DNA of 33,185 nucleotides from Cyanobium sp. CACIAM 14 (GCA_000708525.1 JMRP01000031.1:1-33185); one strand, 5' to 3'; numbered from the stretch's first letter, positions 7,594-19,277 are shown. Numbers and translations are program-made. Notes: generated from the sequence alone by a model not told the origin.

Positions 7594-8259
7594 TCAGACC
7601 AGCGGCACCAGATCCTCGAAGAGGAACCGCTGCTCACCCGCGGCATCCTCGCTGCGGATGCGGCGCTCGGCCAGCACCCATGGTCCCCCCTCGCCCAGCG
7701 GCACGAAGCGATCGCTGAAGTGACTGGTGCCGCCACGGGGCGCGCCGGTGGCCGGATCGCTGTAGCGGCTGGTGTAGGTGTGGCTGAGGTAGCCGTGGCC
7801 GGTGTCGGTGACGCTCTCGGTGAAGATCGTCACCACCGTGCCATGGATGTGGCGGTGCACCATCGTCACCACGTTGCCCTTGATGCGGTAGCGGTCGCCC
7901 TCGCCCTTGCCGCCCACGATCACCTCGGTACCCACCGCGTCGGTGTCGCCGGCGGTGAAGGTGTTTTCGCCATGGGTCTGCTCGAAGGGACGGCGCACCC
8001 GGTGGATGGCCACCTCCCAGAGCTGGGAGGCGATCGCCTTGTGCACCTCGTCGTCGCTGACGCCCTCCACCACCACCTTGAGATCGGCGCCCACCCTGAA
8101 GCGGCCTTCGATCCTCCGGTCCCCCTGCTCCCAGACGCACCGCCCGGCGTAGCCGCCGAAACCCGGCTCCCAGGTGTAACGGTTCTCGTAGGCGGCCCGG
8201 AAGGCCTCCCGCAGGTCGGTACCGGGGGCGACGGGCTGGGGAGCCAGACTGCTGGTCAC
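7594..8259 (-). CDS. DUF3386 family protein
   Basis: 221 residues. The start (LREAFRAAYENRYTWEPGFGGYAG) and the later blocks EGRFRVGADLKVVVEG, MVHRHIHGTVVTIF and GYLSHTYTSRYSDP match the DUF3386 family, found in cyanobacteria and plastid-bearing plants. The protein is soluble and beta-rich, with no signal peptide. The biochemical role is not known to me. It begins 22 bases after the carB stop on the same strand, so it is probably transcribed with carB. Confidence 0.82.
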   Translation of the reverse strand: MTSSLAPQPVAPGTDLREAFRAAYENRYTWEPGFGGYAGRCVWEQGDRRIEGRFRVGADLKVVVEGVSDDEVHKAIASQLWEVAIHRVRRPFEQTHGENTFTAGDTDAVGTEVIVGGKGEGDRYRIKGNVVTMVHRHIHGTVVTIFTESVTDTGHGYLSHTYTSRYSDPATGAPRGGTSHFSDRFVPLGEGGPWVLAERRIRSEDAAGEQRFLFEDLVPLV

Positions 8260-8281
8260 GGGCGGGGGAACGGACGGAGCC

Positions 8282-11605
<3,324 letters not shown>

Positions 11606-11728
11606 GGGATTCAGCTGGGCAAACCCGCCCAGCCTCTCACGGTCGACGTCCCCACCGGCCCCCGCGGCGGCCCCGGTCCTTCAGGCCATCGCTAATCTGA
11701 GCGGATACCTTCGCCCGAGATCCCGCCG

Positions 11729-12364
11729 ATGAGCGAACTCCAGCGCCTGAAGGGGTTGCTGCCCCCTGAGATGCAGAGCTGGGTGTTCGTGGAAGCCGCC
11801 GCCTCCGCCGACCCTCCCCTGATCACCATCGAGGAGATCGGCCGCGACGAGGTGGAGATCCAGGTGGATCTGGAGAAATGGGACGCCCTGGCCCTGGATC
11901 ACCGCAACCTCCTCTTCTGGCATGAGGTGGGCCGCATCCAGAACGACGCGATCCCCCGGGACGGCTGGGAGATGGCGGCGCTGGCGATCGGTCTGGGCGG
12001 TGCCATCGGCGAGCTGTGGGTGCAGGACGGCCTGCTGCTGCTGATGGCTCTGGGGCTCTCGGGATTCGCCGGTTACCGCCTCTATCTCAAGAACAACTCC
12101 GAGAAGCGCCTGCAGGACGCGATCCTGGCCGACGAGCGGGCGATCGATCTGGCCTGCCGCTTCGGCTACAGCGTCCCAAACGCCTACAAGAGCCTCGGCG
12201 GTGCCCTCAAGGAGCTGGTGGAGCAGACCCGCAAGAAGCGGCGCCGCTCCTTCTACGAAGACCGCCTGGAGGCGCTGCGGAAGAGCGCCGGCAAGGCCCG
12301 CGCCGAGATGGCCCAGCAGCAGGGGTCACGCCAGTCGGTGACCAGCGAGAACGTGTATGGATAG
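11729..12364 (+). CDS. DUF3318 domain membrane protein
   Basis: 211 residues, a cyanobacterial family. The N-terminal part (LKGLLPPEMQSWVFVEAA, then ITIEEIGRDEVEIQVDLEKWD and LLFWHEVGRIQND) is typical of DUF3318. Two hydrophobic segments follow (MAALAIGLGGAIGELWV and GLLLLMALGLSGFAGYRLYL, about residues 80-125), then a basic, helical C-terminus. The LLFWHEVGRIQ segment recalls a metal-protease-like HE motif but lacks the second His of HExxH. The stop overlaps the rsfS start by 8 bases, indicating coupled translation. Confidence 0.85.
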   Translation: MSELQRLKGLLPPEMQSWVFVEAAASADPPLITIEEIGRDEVEIQVDLEKWDALALDHRNLLFWHEVGRIQNDAIPRDGWEMAALAIGLGGAIGELWVQDGLLLLMALGLSGFAGYRLYLKNNSEKRLQDAILADERAIDLACRFGYSVPNAYKSLGGALKELVEQTRKKRRRSFYEDRLEALRKSAGKARAEMAQQQGSRQSVTSENVYG

Positions 12365-12755
12365 TCGCGACCTCGCCCTGCTCGCGGCCGAGGCCTGCGA
12401 CGACCGCAAGGCGGTCGACATCCGCCTGATCCGGGTCGACGAGGTCTCGTCCCTGGCTGACTGGTTCGTGATCTGCAGCGGCCTGAGCGACGTCCAGGTG
12501 AGGGCCATCGCCCGCTCCGTCGAGGAGCGGCTCGAAGCCGACGCCCAGCGGCTGCCCCTGCGGCGCGAGGGGCAGAGCGAGGGTCGCTGGATCCTGCTCG
12601 ACTACGGCGAGCTCATCGTCCACGTGCTCACGCCCCAGGAACGCAGCTTCTACGACCTGGAGTCCTTCTGGGGTCATGGCGAACAGGAGCGGTACCTCGG
12701 CCGTCCCGCCGAGATGAGCGCTGCTCCCGGGACCGGCCCGCTGGGGGGCGGCTGA
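12357..12755 (+). CDS. rsfS: Ribosome silencing factor RsfS
   Basis: 132 residues. RsfS binds ribosomal protein uL14 on the large subunit and blocks subunit joining when nutrients are short. Signature segments are DRKAVDIRLIRVDEVSSLADWFVICSG (read in parts), DVQVRAIARSVEERL, WILLDYGELIVHV and FYDLESFWG, all in the expected order. The last 20 residues are a Gly/Pro-rich tail beyond the core fold. It overlaps the DUF3318 gene and is followed after 11 bases by CGLD27. Confidence 0.94.
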   Translation: MDSRDLALLAAEACDDRKAVDIRLIRVDEVSSLADWFVICSGLSDVQVRAIARSVEERLEADAQRLPLRREGQSEGRWILLDYGELIVHVLTPQERSFYDLESFWGHGEQERYLGRPAEMSAAPGTGPLGGG

Positions 12756-12766
12756 GGACGGCACCG

Positions 12767-13285
12767 ATGGCCTCAGGCATTCCCAGGCTCCCCGGCCAGG
12801 ACACCCCCTGCCCGGTGCCGCCTGCCCAGCGCCCTCTGCAGGAGTACGCGCAGCTGACCTGCTCCTGGTTCTTCGCCTGGCCCGCCGGTGACGCCGCCGG
12901 ACTCTGGCGCGCCCTCACCTTCAGCTGGCTGGGCGGCCTGCCCCTGACGTTGCTGGTGGCGGGCGGCAGCATCCCCCTGAACCACGATCCGCCCCGGCTG
13001 GCGATCGCGGCGGCGGCCGCCGCCCTGCTCCTGCCGCTGTTCCTGCTGCTGCGCCAGTGGCTGGGCTGGACCTACGTGCACAGGCGACTGCTGGCGGAGC
13101 GGGTCGAGTACGAGGAATCGGGCTGGTACGACGGTCAGGTGTGGGAGAAACCGATCAGCTGGCGCCAGCAGGATCTGCTGGTGGCCCGCCACCAGGTGCA
13201 GCCGGTGCTGGCCCGTCTGCGGCGGGCCATCGCCGTCGCGACCGGCCTGCTGCTGCTCGGCACGGGGCTCTGCCAGGCTCTCTGA
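12767..13285 (+). CDS. CGLD27 (DUF1230) family membrane protein
   Basis: 172 residues. The family is conserved in the green lineage and diatoms, and in cyanobacteria. Diagnostic pieces are RPLQEYAQLTCSWFFAWP near residue 22 and RLLAERVEYEESGWYDGQVW near residue 107, followed by EKPISWRQQDLL. Two or three hydrophobic segments are visible (LGGLPLTLLVAGGSIPL, LAIAAAAAALLLPLFLLL, AVATGLLLLGTGLC). The plant homologue is linked to iron-dependent photosynthetic fitness. The exact function is open. It lies between rsfS and the asparaginase gene. Confidence 0.9.
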   Translation: MASGIPRLPGQDTPCPVPPAQRPLQEYAQLTCSWFFAWPAGDAAGLWRALTFSWLGGLPLTLLVAGGSIPLNHDPPRLAIAAAAAALLLPLFLLLRQWLGWTYVHRRLLAERVEYEESGWYDGQVWEKPISWRQQDLLVARHQVQPVLARLRRAIAVATGLLLLGTGLCQAL

Positions 13286-13315
13286 CGTCGGTCCTTCGCA
13301 GCGTCCCCGCCCACC

Positions 13316-14287
13316 ATGACCCTGTCCTCCAGCTTCGCCGGCTCCGGGCGTCCCGGCATCCCCCCCCTGGAGGTCCGCCTGCTGCGCCAGGGTCTGGTCG
13401 AATCGCGGCACCGGGTGCATGCGGTGGTCTGCGACCAGCGCGGACGGGTGCTGATGCGCGCCGGCGACCCCCAGCAGCTGAGTTTCGTGCGCTCGGCGCT
13501 CAAGCCCTTCCAGGCCACGGTCTTCGTGGCCAGCGGCGCGGCCGATCGAATCGGGGCGGGGGAGCGGGGCCTGGCGATCGCCTGTGCCTCCCATGCCGGC
13601 ACCGCCCTGCATGCCCGCGAGGCCTTCAAGCTGCTCTGGGGCGCCGAACTCGACACCGAGCAGCTCCAGTGCCCGGTCCCCGAGGGAGCCAGCAGCCCCC
13701 TGGAACACAACTGCTCCGGCAAGCACGCCGCCTTCCTGGCGGCCTGCCGGCAGATGCACTGGCCCCTCGAGAGCTACCTGCAGAGCGACCATCCCCTGCA
13801 GCAGGAGGTGCTCAAGCGGGTCGGCGAGCTGCTGGGACTACCCGGGGCCGAGCTGATCACCGCCACCGACGACTGCGGGGCGCCCACCCTGCAGCTGCAG
13901 CTGGCCCAGATGGCCCTGCTGTTCGCCCATCTCGGCGGCGGTGAGCAGGCCGACCTGGAGCGGCTCAGCCGCGCCATGCTCGCCCACCCGGAGCTGATCG
14001 CCGGCGAAGGCCAGTTCGACACCGAACTGATGCGGCTGGCACATGGCCAGGTGCTGAGCAAGGGAGGTGCCGAGGGGATCCAGTGCCTGAGCCGGGTGGG
14101 CGAGGGGATGGGGGTGGCCATCAAGGTGGAGGACGGGGCCCGTCGCGCCAAGCAGGCCGTGGCCCTGCATCTGCTGGAACAGCTGGAATGGCTCACCCCC
14201 TCCACCCTGGAGGAGTTGCGCCAGCGCTACCTGGCACCGGCCTCCCATCTGCGCCTGGAGGTGATCGGTGAGCTGCGCTTCGACTGA
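13316..14287 (+). CDS. L-asparaginase of the Rhizobium etli (ReAV) type
   Basis: 323 residues, PF06089-type. This class hydrolyses L-asparagine to aspartate and ammonia and is unrelated to the bacterial type I/II enzymes. The residues known from the R. etli enzyme are all present: the Ser60-x-x-Lys63 pair in RSALKPFQA, Ser92 in CASHAG, Cys133 and Lys136 in HNCSGKHAAF, and Cys187 in DDCGAP. The two Cys bind zinc in the characterised homologue. The enzyme is cytoplasmic, without signal peptide. It is the last gene before the initiator tRNA, in an apparent DUF3318-rsfS-CGLD27-asparaginase run. Confidence 0.9.
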   Translation: MTLSSSFAGSGRPGIPPLEVRLLRQGLVESRHRVHAVVCDQRGRVLMRAGDPQQLSFVRSALKPFQATVFVASGAADRIGAGERGLAIACASHAGTALHAREAFKLLWGAELDTEQLQCPVPEGASSPLEHNCSGKHAAFLAACRQMHWPLESYLQSDHPLQQEVLKRVGELLGLPGAELITATDDCGAPTLQLQLAQMALLFAHLGGGEQADLERLSRAMLAHPELIAGEGQFDTELMRLAHGQVLSKGGAEGIQCLSRVGEGMGVAIKVEDGARRAKQAVALHLLEQLEWLTPSTLEELRQRYLAPASHLRLEVIGELRFD

Positions 14288-14348
14288 GTCCCCGCAGGGC
14301 GGTTCGTCCTGGGGCGGGCGCATCGGCTGATAAGATTCCTAAGTGCGA

Positions 14349-14425
<77 letters not shown>

Positions 14426-14454
14426 ATGTCCTTTCCCTTTCCAGGGACTACAGA

Positions 14455-14480
14455 CCCCCGGCTTCGGCCGGGGGTTTCTT
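14455..14480 (+). terminator. Rho-independent terminator after tRNA-fMet
   Basis: An 8-bp G/C stem (CCCCCGGC / GCCGGGGG) with a TTCG tetraloop followed by TTTCTT, 29 bases after the tRNA. This is the stable UUCG hairpin typical of intrinsic terminators. Confidence 0.9.
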
Positions 14481-14580
14481 GCATGGACCTCGGCCCTTGG
14501 GCCATCGATGATTGGCCGCAGCCATAGGTTGCCGAAGGTGGCGCCCTTGAGGCGGCTGGCTGACTCCCCCCTCCGTGGCG

Positions 14581-15066
14581 ATGCTGGTGGCCATGACGCA
14601 CTCCGTGGCCGGCGCCCTCGCCCTGGTGGCCGCATCCCCGCTCACGCCGCTTCCCCTCAACGCCCTGCCGTCCGATCTGAAGCCCCTGGTGCGGGAACTG
14701 CGGCAGCACGGGTTCGAAGTGAGGCTGGCCGTCCCGCCGGTGCTGGGCATCTACGGGTTCTTCGAGGCGCGCCAGAACCGGATCTGGGTGGCCCCGATCT
14801 CGTTCGAACTCGGCATCGCCCGTCCCACCTTCCTGCATGAAGCGACCCACGCGGTACAGAGCTGTCCGGCGGGGATCGTGGCTCCCCTGGGCTGGAAGCT
14901 GCCCCTGGCACCGGTGGTTCGCCAGGAGATCGGCGGGATCCTCACCACCGCGTACCACGGCAACAAAGCGGCGGAGCAGGAGGCCTTCGCCCTGCAGGGA
15001 CAGCCGGATGCGGTGCCGAAGCTGCTGGCGGCCCTGCGCCAGCGCTGCCCCCGCCGGGGCCGCTGA
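14581..15066 (+). CDS. Putative HExxH-containing secreted or membrane-bound protein
   Basis: About 161 residues from ATG 14581; GTG 14575 and ATG 14593 are alternatives. A hydrophobic N-terminus (AGALALVAASPLTPLPL) looks like a signal peptide. The core has FEARQNRIWVAPISFELG, then FLHEATHAVQSC, which contains the zinc-protease motif HExxH, and about 45 residues later AAEQEAFALQG, where a Glu could be the third zinc ligand. The pattern resembles a minimal gluzincin-like metallopeptidase, but I cannot name the family. Activity is inference from the motif. It ends 4 bases before the LOG-family gene, so the two are probably one operon. Confidence 0.7.
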   Translation: MLVAMTHSVAGALALVAASPLTPLPLNALPSDLKPLVRELRQHGFEVRLAVPPVLGIYGFFEARQNRIWVAPISFELGIARPTFLHEATHAVQSCPAGIVAPLGWKLPLAPVVRQEIGGILTTAYHGNKAAEQEAFALQGQPDAVPKLLAALRQRCPRRGR

Positions 15067-15070
15067 GCCG

Positions 15071-15586
15071 ATGACCCATGCCCGGCGCTGGCTGGTGGGG
15101 GTGATGGGCGGCGGTGATGCCGCCAGCCTGGAGGCCATCGCCCTTGCCGGGGGGCTGGGCCGGGAGATCAGCCGGAGGGGCTGGGCCCTGCTCAGCGGCG
15201 GCCGCCCCCGGGGGGTGATGGCCGCCGTCAGCGCCGCTGCCATGGAGGTGCCGGGCCATCTGGTGATCGGTGTGCTCCCCGGCGACGGCAGCGGCCCCGC
15301 CGGCCGTGCCACGGCGGAACTGGACCTGGCGGTGTTCACCGGGATGGGCCACGGCCGCAACGTGATCAACGTGCTCAGCTCCGATGTGGTAGTGGTCTGC
15401 GGCGGCGGCGGCCCTGGCACCGCCTCGGAGGCGGCCCTGGCCCTCAACGCCGGCCGGCCCCTGATCCTGCTGGCGGCACCGGAACCCTGGCCCACGTTCT
15501 TCCGCTCTCTGTCGCCCACGGTGCAGACCGCCGACGACGTGGCGACCTGCTGCCGGCTGATCGAGGACCTCAGGCCGCAGCGGTGA
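15071..15586 (+). CDS. LOG-family (TIGR00725-like) Rossmann protein
   Basis: 171 residues starting at ATG 15071, four bases after the preceding stop. Opening WLVGVMGGG, then GWALLSGGRPRGVMAAVS, a central TGMGHGRNVINVLSSDVVV, and the CGGGGPGTASEAALAL loop, equivalent to the PGGxGTxxE motif of LOG/SLOG proteins. LOG relatives cleave nucleoside monophosphates or bind nucleotide signals. This branch is poorly characterised, so only the superfamily is assigned. The open frame extends upstream, but that part overlaps the previous gene and looks like a shadow. Confidence 0.85.
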   Translation: MTHARRWLVGVMGGGDAASLEAIALAGGLGREISRRGWALLSGGRPRGVMAAVSAAAMEVPGHLVIGVLPGDGSGPAGRATAELDLAVFTGMGHGRNVINVLSSDVVVVCGGGGPGTASEAALALNAGRPLILLAAPEPWPTFFRSLSPTVQTADDVATCCRLIEDLRPQR

Positions 15587-15625
15587 GGGGAGCGGGCTCC
15601 GGGGGAGAGAACGAACTCTTCCAGC

Positions 15626-17329
15626 ATGATGCGAGCGTTGCCCGCTCTGCCCATGGCCCACGCCCCATCGCCCGCCTCCGGCAGCGAGACTCCCTGGGAC
15701 GCGGTGGTGGTGGGGGCCGGAGCCAACGGCTCGGTGGCGGCCATGGTGCTGGCGGAAGCGGGCCTGAAGGTGCTGGTGCTGGAGGCGGGTCCGGAGCTCT
15801 CCTCCCGGCGCGCCCTCGGCGGGGAGCCCCTGAACAGCCTGCGCCGGCTGGCCCATCTGAGCAGCGGCCGCCAGCGGCTGCAGCGCCATCACCCCGGCTT
15901 CTGGAAGCACAACCCCGAGCTGTTCGTCGACGAGCGCCGCAACCCCTACAGCACCCCCGAGGAGGCCCCGTTCCTATGGACGCGAGGGCGCCAGGTGGGC
16001 GGCAAGAGCCTCACCTGGGGGGGCATCACCCTGCGGCTCTCGGACGCCGAGTTCCACGCCGCCCGCCAGGACGGTCATGGCCCCGCCTGGCCCATCGGCA
16101 GCCGCGAGCTGGCGCCGTACTACGACCGGCTGGAGACCCTGCTGGGGGTCCATGGCCACCGGGACGGCCTGCCCCAGCTGCCGGACGGCCGGTTCCTGCC
16201 GCCCCTGCCCTTCACCCCGGGCGAGCGGCATCTGCAGGCGGCGATCGGCCGGGAGCTGGGCCTGCCACTGATCCACTCCCGCGGCTTCGCGCTGCACCGG
16301 CCCACACCGGCCACCCCCTGGCCCCGCTCCAGCGCCCAGGGCCTGACCCTGGCGCGGGCGCTGGCCACCGGCCGGGTGCGGCTGCGCAGCGGGGCCGTGG
16401 TGAGCCATCTGGAGATGGACCAGCACCAAGGCCGGGCCGAGGCGGTGGTGCTGGTGGACGCAGGCAGCGGCCGGCGGGAACGGATCAGCGCCCCGCTGGT
16501 GGTGCTCTGCGCCTCCACGATCGAGACCGTGCGCCTGCTGCTGCACTCGAGCGACAGCGTCCGTTCCGGCGGCCTGAGCGATCCCTCCGGCAGCCTGGGC
16601 CGCTTCCTGATGGATCACATCTCCAGCAGCCGCTTCTTCTCGATCCCGGGGATCGAAGCTCCGGCGCAACCGGCCGAGCTCTCCGGGGCTGGCAGTTGCT
16701 TCATCCCCAACACGGTGAACCTGGACGAGAGCAGCCGGGAGGGCTTCCTGCGGGGCTATGGGATCTGGACGGCCCTGCAGCGCTTCGATCCGCCGGGCCC
16801 CCTGAGGCGCCGCCCCGGGGAGGCGGTGGGCTTCCTGATCGGGCACGGCGAGGTGCTGCCGCGGCCGGAGAACCAGGTGCGCCTCGATCCCTCCCGCACC
16901 GACGCCTGGGGCCTGCCCATCCCCCACATCGACTGCCGCTGGGGGGCGAACGAGCACGCCATGATGGCCCACATGCAGGCCCGCATGAACGTGGTGGTGG
17001 CCGCCGCCGGCGGACGCATCCGGCCCATCGAGGAGTTGTTCGTGCTGCCCCTGCTGGAGCCCTGGATCCGCAGCAGCCCGGCGGTTCTGCCGGAGCCGCC
17101 GCCACCGGGGTATTACATCCACGAACTGGGCGGAGCCCGGATGGCCGCGACCCCCGAAGGGGGGGTGCTGAATCCCTGGAACCGATGCTGGGGGGCCGCC
17201 AACGTGCTCGTCACCGACGGAGCCTGCTGGCCCAGTGCCGGCTGGCAGAGCCCCACGCTCACGGAGATGGCGATCACCTGGCGGGCCTGTGAGGCTGCGG
17301 TGGCTCGGATGCGGCGTGGAGAGGGCTGA
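15626..17329 (+). CDS. GMC-family FAD-dependent oxidoreductase
   Basis: 567 residues; ATG 15653 is an alternative start that keeps the whole domain. The FAD-binding fold begins with VVVGAGANGSVAAMVLAEAG and LVLEAGP. The flavin-contact loop is RGRQVGGKSLTWGGITLRLS. LVVLCASTIETVRLLLHSS matches the second GMC motif, and HELGGARMA...VTDGACWPSAGWQSPTLT forms the C-terminal FAD and active-site region. GMC enzymes oxidise alcohols, sugars or choline; the substrate here cannot be told. There is no signal peptide. It follows the LOG-family gene by 39 bases. Confidence 0.9.
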   Translation: MMRALPALPMAHAPSPASGSETPWDAVVVGAGANGSVAAMVLAEAGLKVLVLEAGPELSSRRALGGEPLNSLRRLAHLSSGRQRLQRHHPGFWKHNPELFVDERRNPYSTPEEAPFLWTRGRQVGGKSLTWGGITLRLSDAEFHAARQDGHGPAWPIGSRELAPYYDRLETLLGVHGHRDGLPQLPDGRFLPPLPFTPGERHLQAAIGRELGLPLIHSRGFALHRPTPATPWPRSSAQGLTLARALATGRVRLRSGAVVSHLEMDQHQGRAEAVVLVDAGSGRRERISAPLVVLCASTIETVRLLLHSSDSVRSGGLSDPSGSLGRFLMDHISSSRFFSIPGIEAPAQPAELSGAGSCFIPNTVNLDESSREGFLRGYGIWTALQRFDPPGPLRRRPGEAVGFLIGHGEVLPRPENQVRLDPSRTDAWGLPIPHIDCRWGANEHAMMAHMQARMNVVVAAAGGRIRPIEELFVLPLLEPWIRSSPAVLPEPPPPGYYIHELGGARMAATPEGGVLNPWNRCWGAANVLVTDGACWPSAGWQSPTLTEMAITWRACEAAVARMRRGEG

Positions 17330-17400
17330 ACCGGCCGGTCGGCCTCGCGTCAGGAAGCTCTCACGGGAAAGGGGTGGCGGTGTCAACGACCACAATCCAT

Positions 17401-17490
17401 CCCGAGGACTCTGCGCACAATCGGGAAGCGACCTTTCCAGGGTCGGGCAAGGGAGAAACATCACGAGCGAGGGGTGGCACCCTCGCTTTT
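17401..17490 (+). ncRNA. Possible structured small RNA or 3' UTR element
   Basis: Between the GMC gene and the convergent DUF2811 gene three hairpins lie in a row: CCCGA/TCGGG (17401-17425), CGACC/GGTCG (17429-17445) and the terminator stem (17467-17486) with a T tract. About 25 bases of single-stranded, purine-rich sequence (AAGGGAGAAACATCACGA) sit between the second and third. This is the layout of many cyanobacterial sRNAs. No clear promoter is visible, and it could equally be a structured 3' UTR of the GMC gene. Confidence 0.3.
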
Positions 17491-17491
17491 T
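17467..17491 (+). terminator. Rho-independent terminator
   Basis: Perfect 7-bp stem GCGAGGG / CCCTCGC with loop GTGGCA followed by TTTTTATT. It is oriented for plus-strand transcription, 138 bases after the GMC stop. Confidence 0.85.
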
Positions 17492-17525
17492 ATTGGTCCC
17501 TGGTTCCTTGCCCCGGACGGCCCGC

Positions 17526-17777
17526 TCAGGGCCTCTGGAACAGACCGTCGAGGTAGTGCTCGGAGACACTCGGTTCCTGGCAGCCGTTCTGGAAGAGGAA
17601 CCCGGCCAGAGCGGAGGTGATCACGCTGTACTGATCCCAGTGGGGATGGGCGCGGATGAAGTCCCGCATGCCGTCGAACAGCACCTCGGGCACCTCGGCC
17701 TCGAGGCTGACGCTGGCACAGGCACCGGAGCTGACGGCACCGATGCTGCTGCCCGGGGTCCGCGGATCCTTGGTCAT
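17526..17777 (-). CDS. DUF2811 family protein
   Basis: 83 residues from ATG 17777. The core VSLEAEVPEVLFDGMRDFI, HPHWDQYSVITSALAGFLFQ and NGCQEP...HYLDGLF is the complete DUF2811 domain of cyanobacteria. The family is small, soluble and of unknown function. An in-frame upstream ATG (17816) adds a Ser/Pro-rich stretch that is not part of the domain, so the shorter start is preferred. Confidence 0.88.
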   Translation of the reverse strand: MTKDPRTPGSSIGAVSSGACASVSLEAEVPEVLFDGMRDFIRAHPHWDQYSVITSALAGFLFQNGCQEPSVSEHYLDGLFQRP

Positions 17778-18161
17778 GCGCCTGGAAGTCGATGGAGGGT
17801 GTGCCCAGTACGCCACAGGCCACCCAGGACGTCAAAGGCCAGCTCCGAAGCAGTCAACACCTGCCGGAAGGCGCCACAACCCTTGCCGCGACTGGGCCGG
17901 GACCGCCAGGTGAGTGGGCTTCGGCGCCGCCGAGGCCCGGCCCCGGGAACTGTCAAGAGCGATCCGAGCAATCGGCTGCTTTCCCCAGCACTGTGACGCC
18001 AGCATCACGGCACCCCTCGGATCTGGGGAAAACCCCCCGGGATTCGGGGGAAAACCTTTGTGGCATGGGGAAAGTGCTGAAATATTTAATGGTCTGATCT
18101 GTGCAAGTCTTCCGAGTCCCGAGATGAGAGACGCCCTGTCGGAGGCGCGCGGGGCCGGCCG
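17778..18161. other. Intergenic region with no supported gene
   Basis: 384 bases between the DUF2811 start and the chelatase stop. The right part (about 18065-18110) is locally AT-rich (GAAATATTTAATGG), unusual for this genome, and could be a promoter. Short open frames here have shadow-like composition. A hairpin lies at 18034-18050. Confidence 0.5.
18029..18050 (-). terminator. Possible weak terminator downstream of the chelatase gene
   Basis: Stem CCCCCG / CGGGGG with a five-base loop; on the minus strand it is followed by G and then TTTT. It lies about 110 bases past the chelatase stop. The short T run makes it uncertain. Confidence 0.35.
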
Positions 18162-19277
18162 TCAGCCGGCGGGACGCCGCAGGGTCGTGGGCCCCAGCGG
18201 ATGGTCGGCGTGGGGGTAGATCGGGTGGTGGTGATGGTGATGGCCAGGCTCTCCCTGCCCGGCACCGGAGCCAGCCACGGGCAGGGGCACCCCATCGGGC
18301 TGGCAGGCGCCGGTGCACTCCCGTTCGCAGAGGTTGCAGCTCTCCACCAGCCCCTCCACGTGATGGTGGTGGCTGTGCTGGGGCATGCCCACCTCCCGCT
18401 CGAAGCCCAGCACCTGGGCCCGGTACTTGCAGAGCGAGCAGTTCATGTTCACCTCGCCGCCCAGCACCTCCCCGATCCGCTCCCGGAAGGTCTCCAGCAC
18501 CAGCGGATGGTCGCCGAGATAGTCCGCCTGGAGCATCTCCACCTCGGGATGGTCGGCGGCCACCCGCTCGCTGTGCTGCCGGATCCGGCTCACCAGAACC
18601 CCGGAGAAGAGGAAATAGGGAAAGACGATGATGCGACGGTGGCCGAGCTTGACGGCCTGGCGGAGGCCTGGTTCCACCAGGGGGAAGGTGACGCCGGAAT
18701 AGAGGGTTTCACCCCAGCCGAAGCCGAAGCCTTCCACCAGCATCCGGGTCACCTTTGACACGTTGGAGTTGGCGTCCGGGTCCGAGGAGCCGCGCCCCAC
18801 CACCGCCAGCAGGGTGTCGTGCAGGGGCACGGGGCTGCGGCCGGCGGCCAGAGCGGCCGCATCGGCGGCCTCCAGGCAGGCCCGGAGGCGGGCGCCGGCG
18901 GCCTGGATCATCTTCAGGTCGACCCCGAGCTCCCGGCCGTAGTCGATGCGCAGTCCGGTCTCGGCGGCATAGGTGTTCAGCACCGAGGGGATGTCGTTCT
19001 TGGCGTGCCCGGCGGCGAAGAGCATCGCTGGCACCGCCAGCACATGGCGGACGCTGCGCCGTCGCAGGGCCTCGAGCCCGTCGCGCAGGATCGGCCGGGC
19101 GAATTCCAGGTAGCCGTACTCCACCGGCACGGGGGCGAGATGGTGCTGCAGCTGGTGGGCCAGGGAGGCGAACTCGGCCACCGCCAGCCGGTTTCGGCTG
19201 CCATGGCCGCAGACCAGCACACCGATCGGGCCGTGGGGTCCCACAGGGGAAAGGGCGGCGCCAGGGGCGGGGGTCAT
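18162..19277 (-). CDS. Sirohydrochlorin chelatase, long CbiX type, with 4Fe-4S motif and His-rich tail
   Basis: About 371 residues from ATG 19277 (a longer frame reaches 19331). It inserts cobalt or iron into sirohydrochlorin for B12 or siroheme. Two repeated CbiX halves are visible: VLVCGHGSRN...PAMLFAAGHAKNDIP, and LAVVGRGSSDPDANSNVSK...VFPYFLFSGVL. The second half ends in MNCSLC, the MxCxxC cluster motif of Bacillus megaterium CbiX-long. A C-terminal extension follows with HSHHHHVEG, a second Cys cluster (SCNLCERECTGAC), a run of six His and PHADHPLGP. The tail probably stores or delivers metal. It is divergent from hli. Confidence 0.9.
   Translation of the reverse strand: MTPAPGAALSPVGPHGPIGVLVCGHGSRNRLAVAEFASLAHQLQHHLAPVPVEYGYLEFARPILRDGLEALRRRSVRHVLAVPAMLFAAGHAKNDIPSVLNTYAAETGLRIDYGRELGVDLKMIQAAGARLRACLEAADAAALAAGRSPVPLHDTLLAVVGRGSSDPDANSNVSKVTRMLVEGFGFGWGETLYSGVTFPLVEPGLRQAVKLGHRRIIVFPYFLFSGVLVSRIRQHSERVAADHPEVEMLQADYLGDHPLVLETFRERIGEVLGGEVNMNCSLCKYRAQVLGFEREVGMPQHSHHHHVEGLVESCNLCERECTGACQPDGVPLPVAGSGAGQGEPGHHHHHHPIYPHADHPLGPTTLRRPAG

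Noticed and set aside
15583..17292. 569-codon plus-strand open frame in another frame of the GMC gene
   Set aside because: The GMC frame has all FAD and active-site motifs; this one is Gly/Pro/Arg low-complexity sequence.
17401..17490. The structured element as a Yfr2 / Cyano-1 RNA
   Set aside because: The conserved GGAAACA loop motif of that family is not present; only GAGAAACA is seen once.
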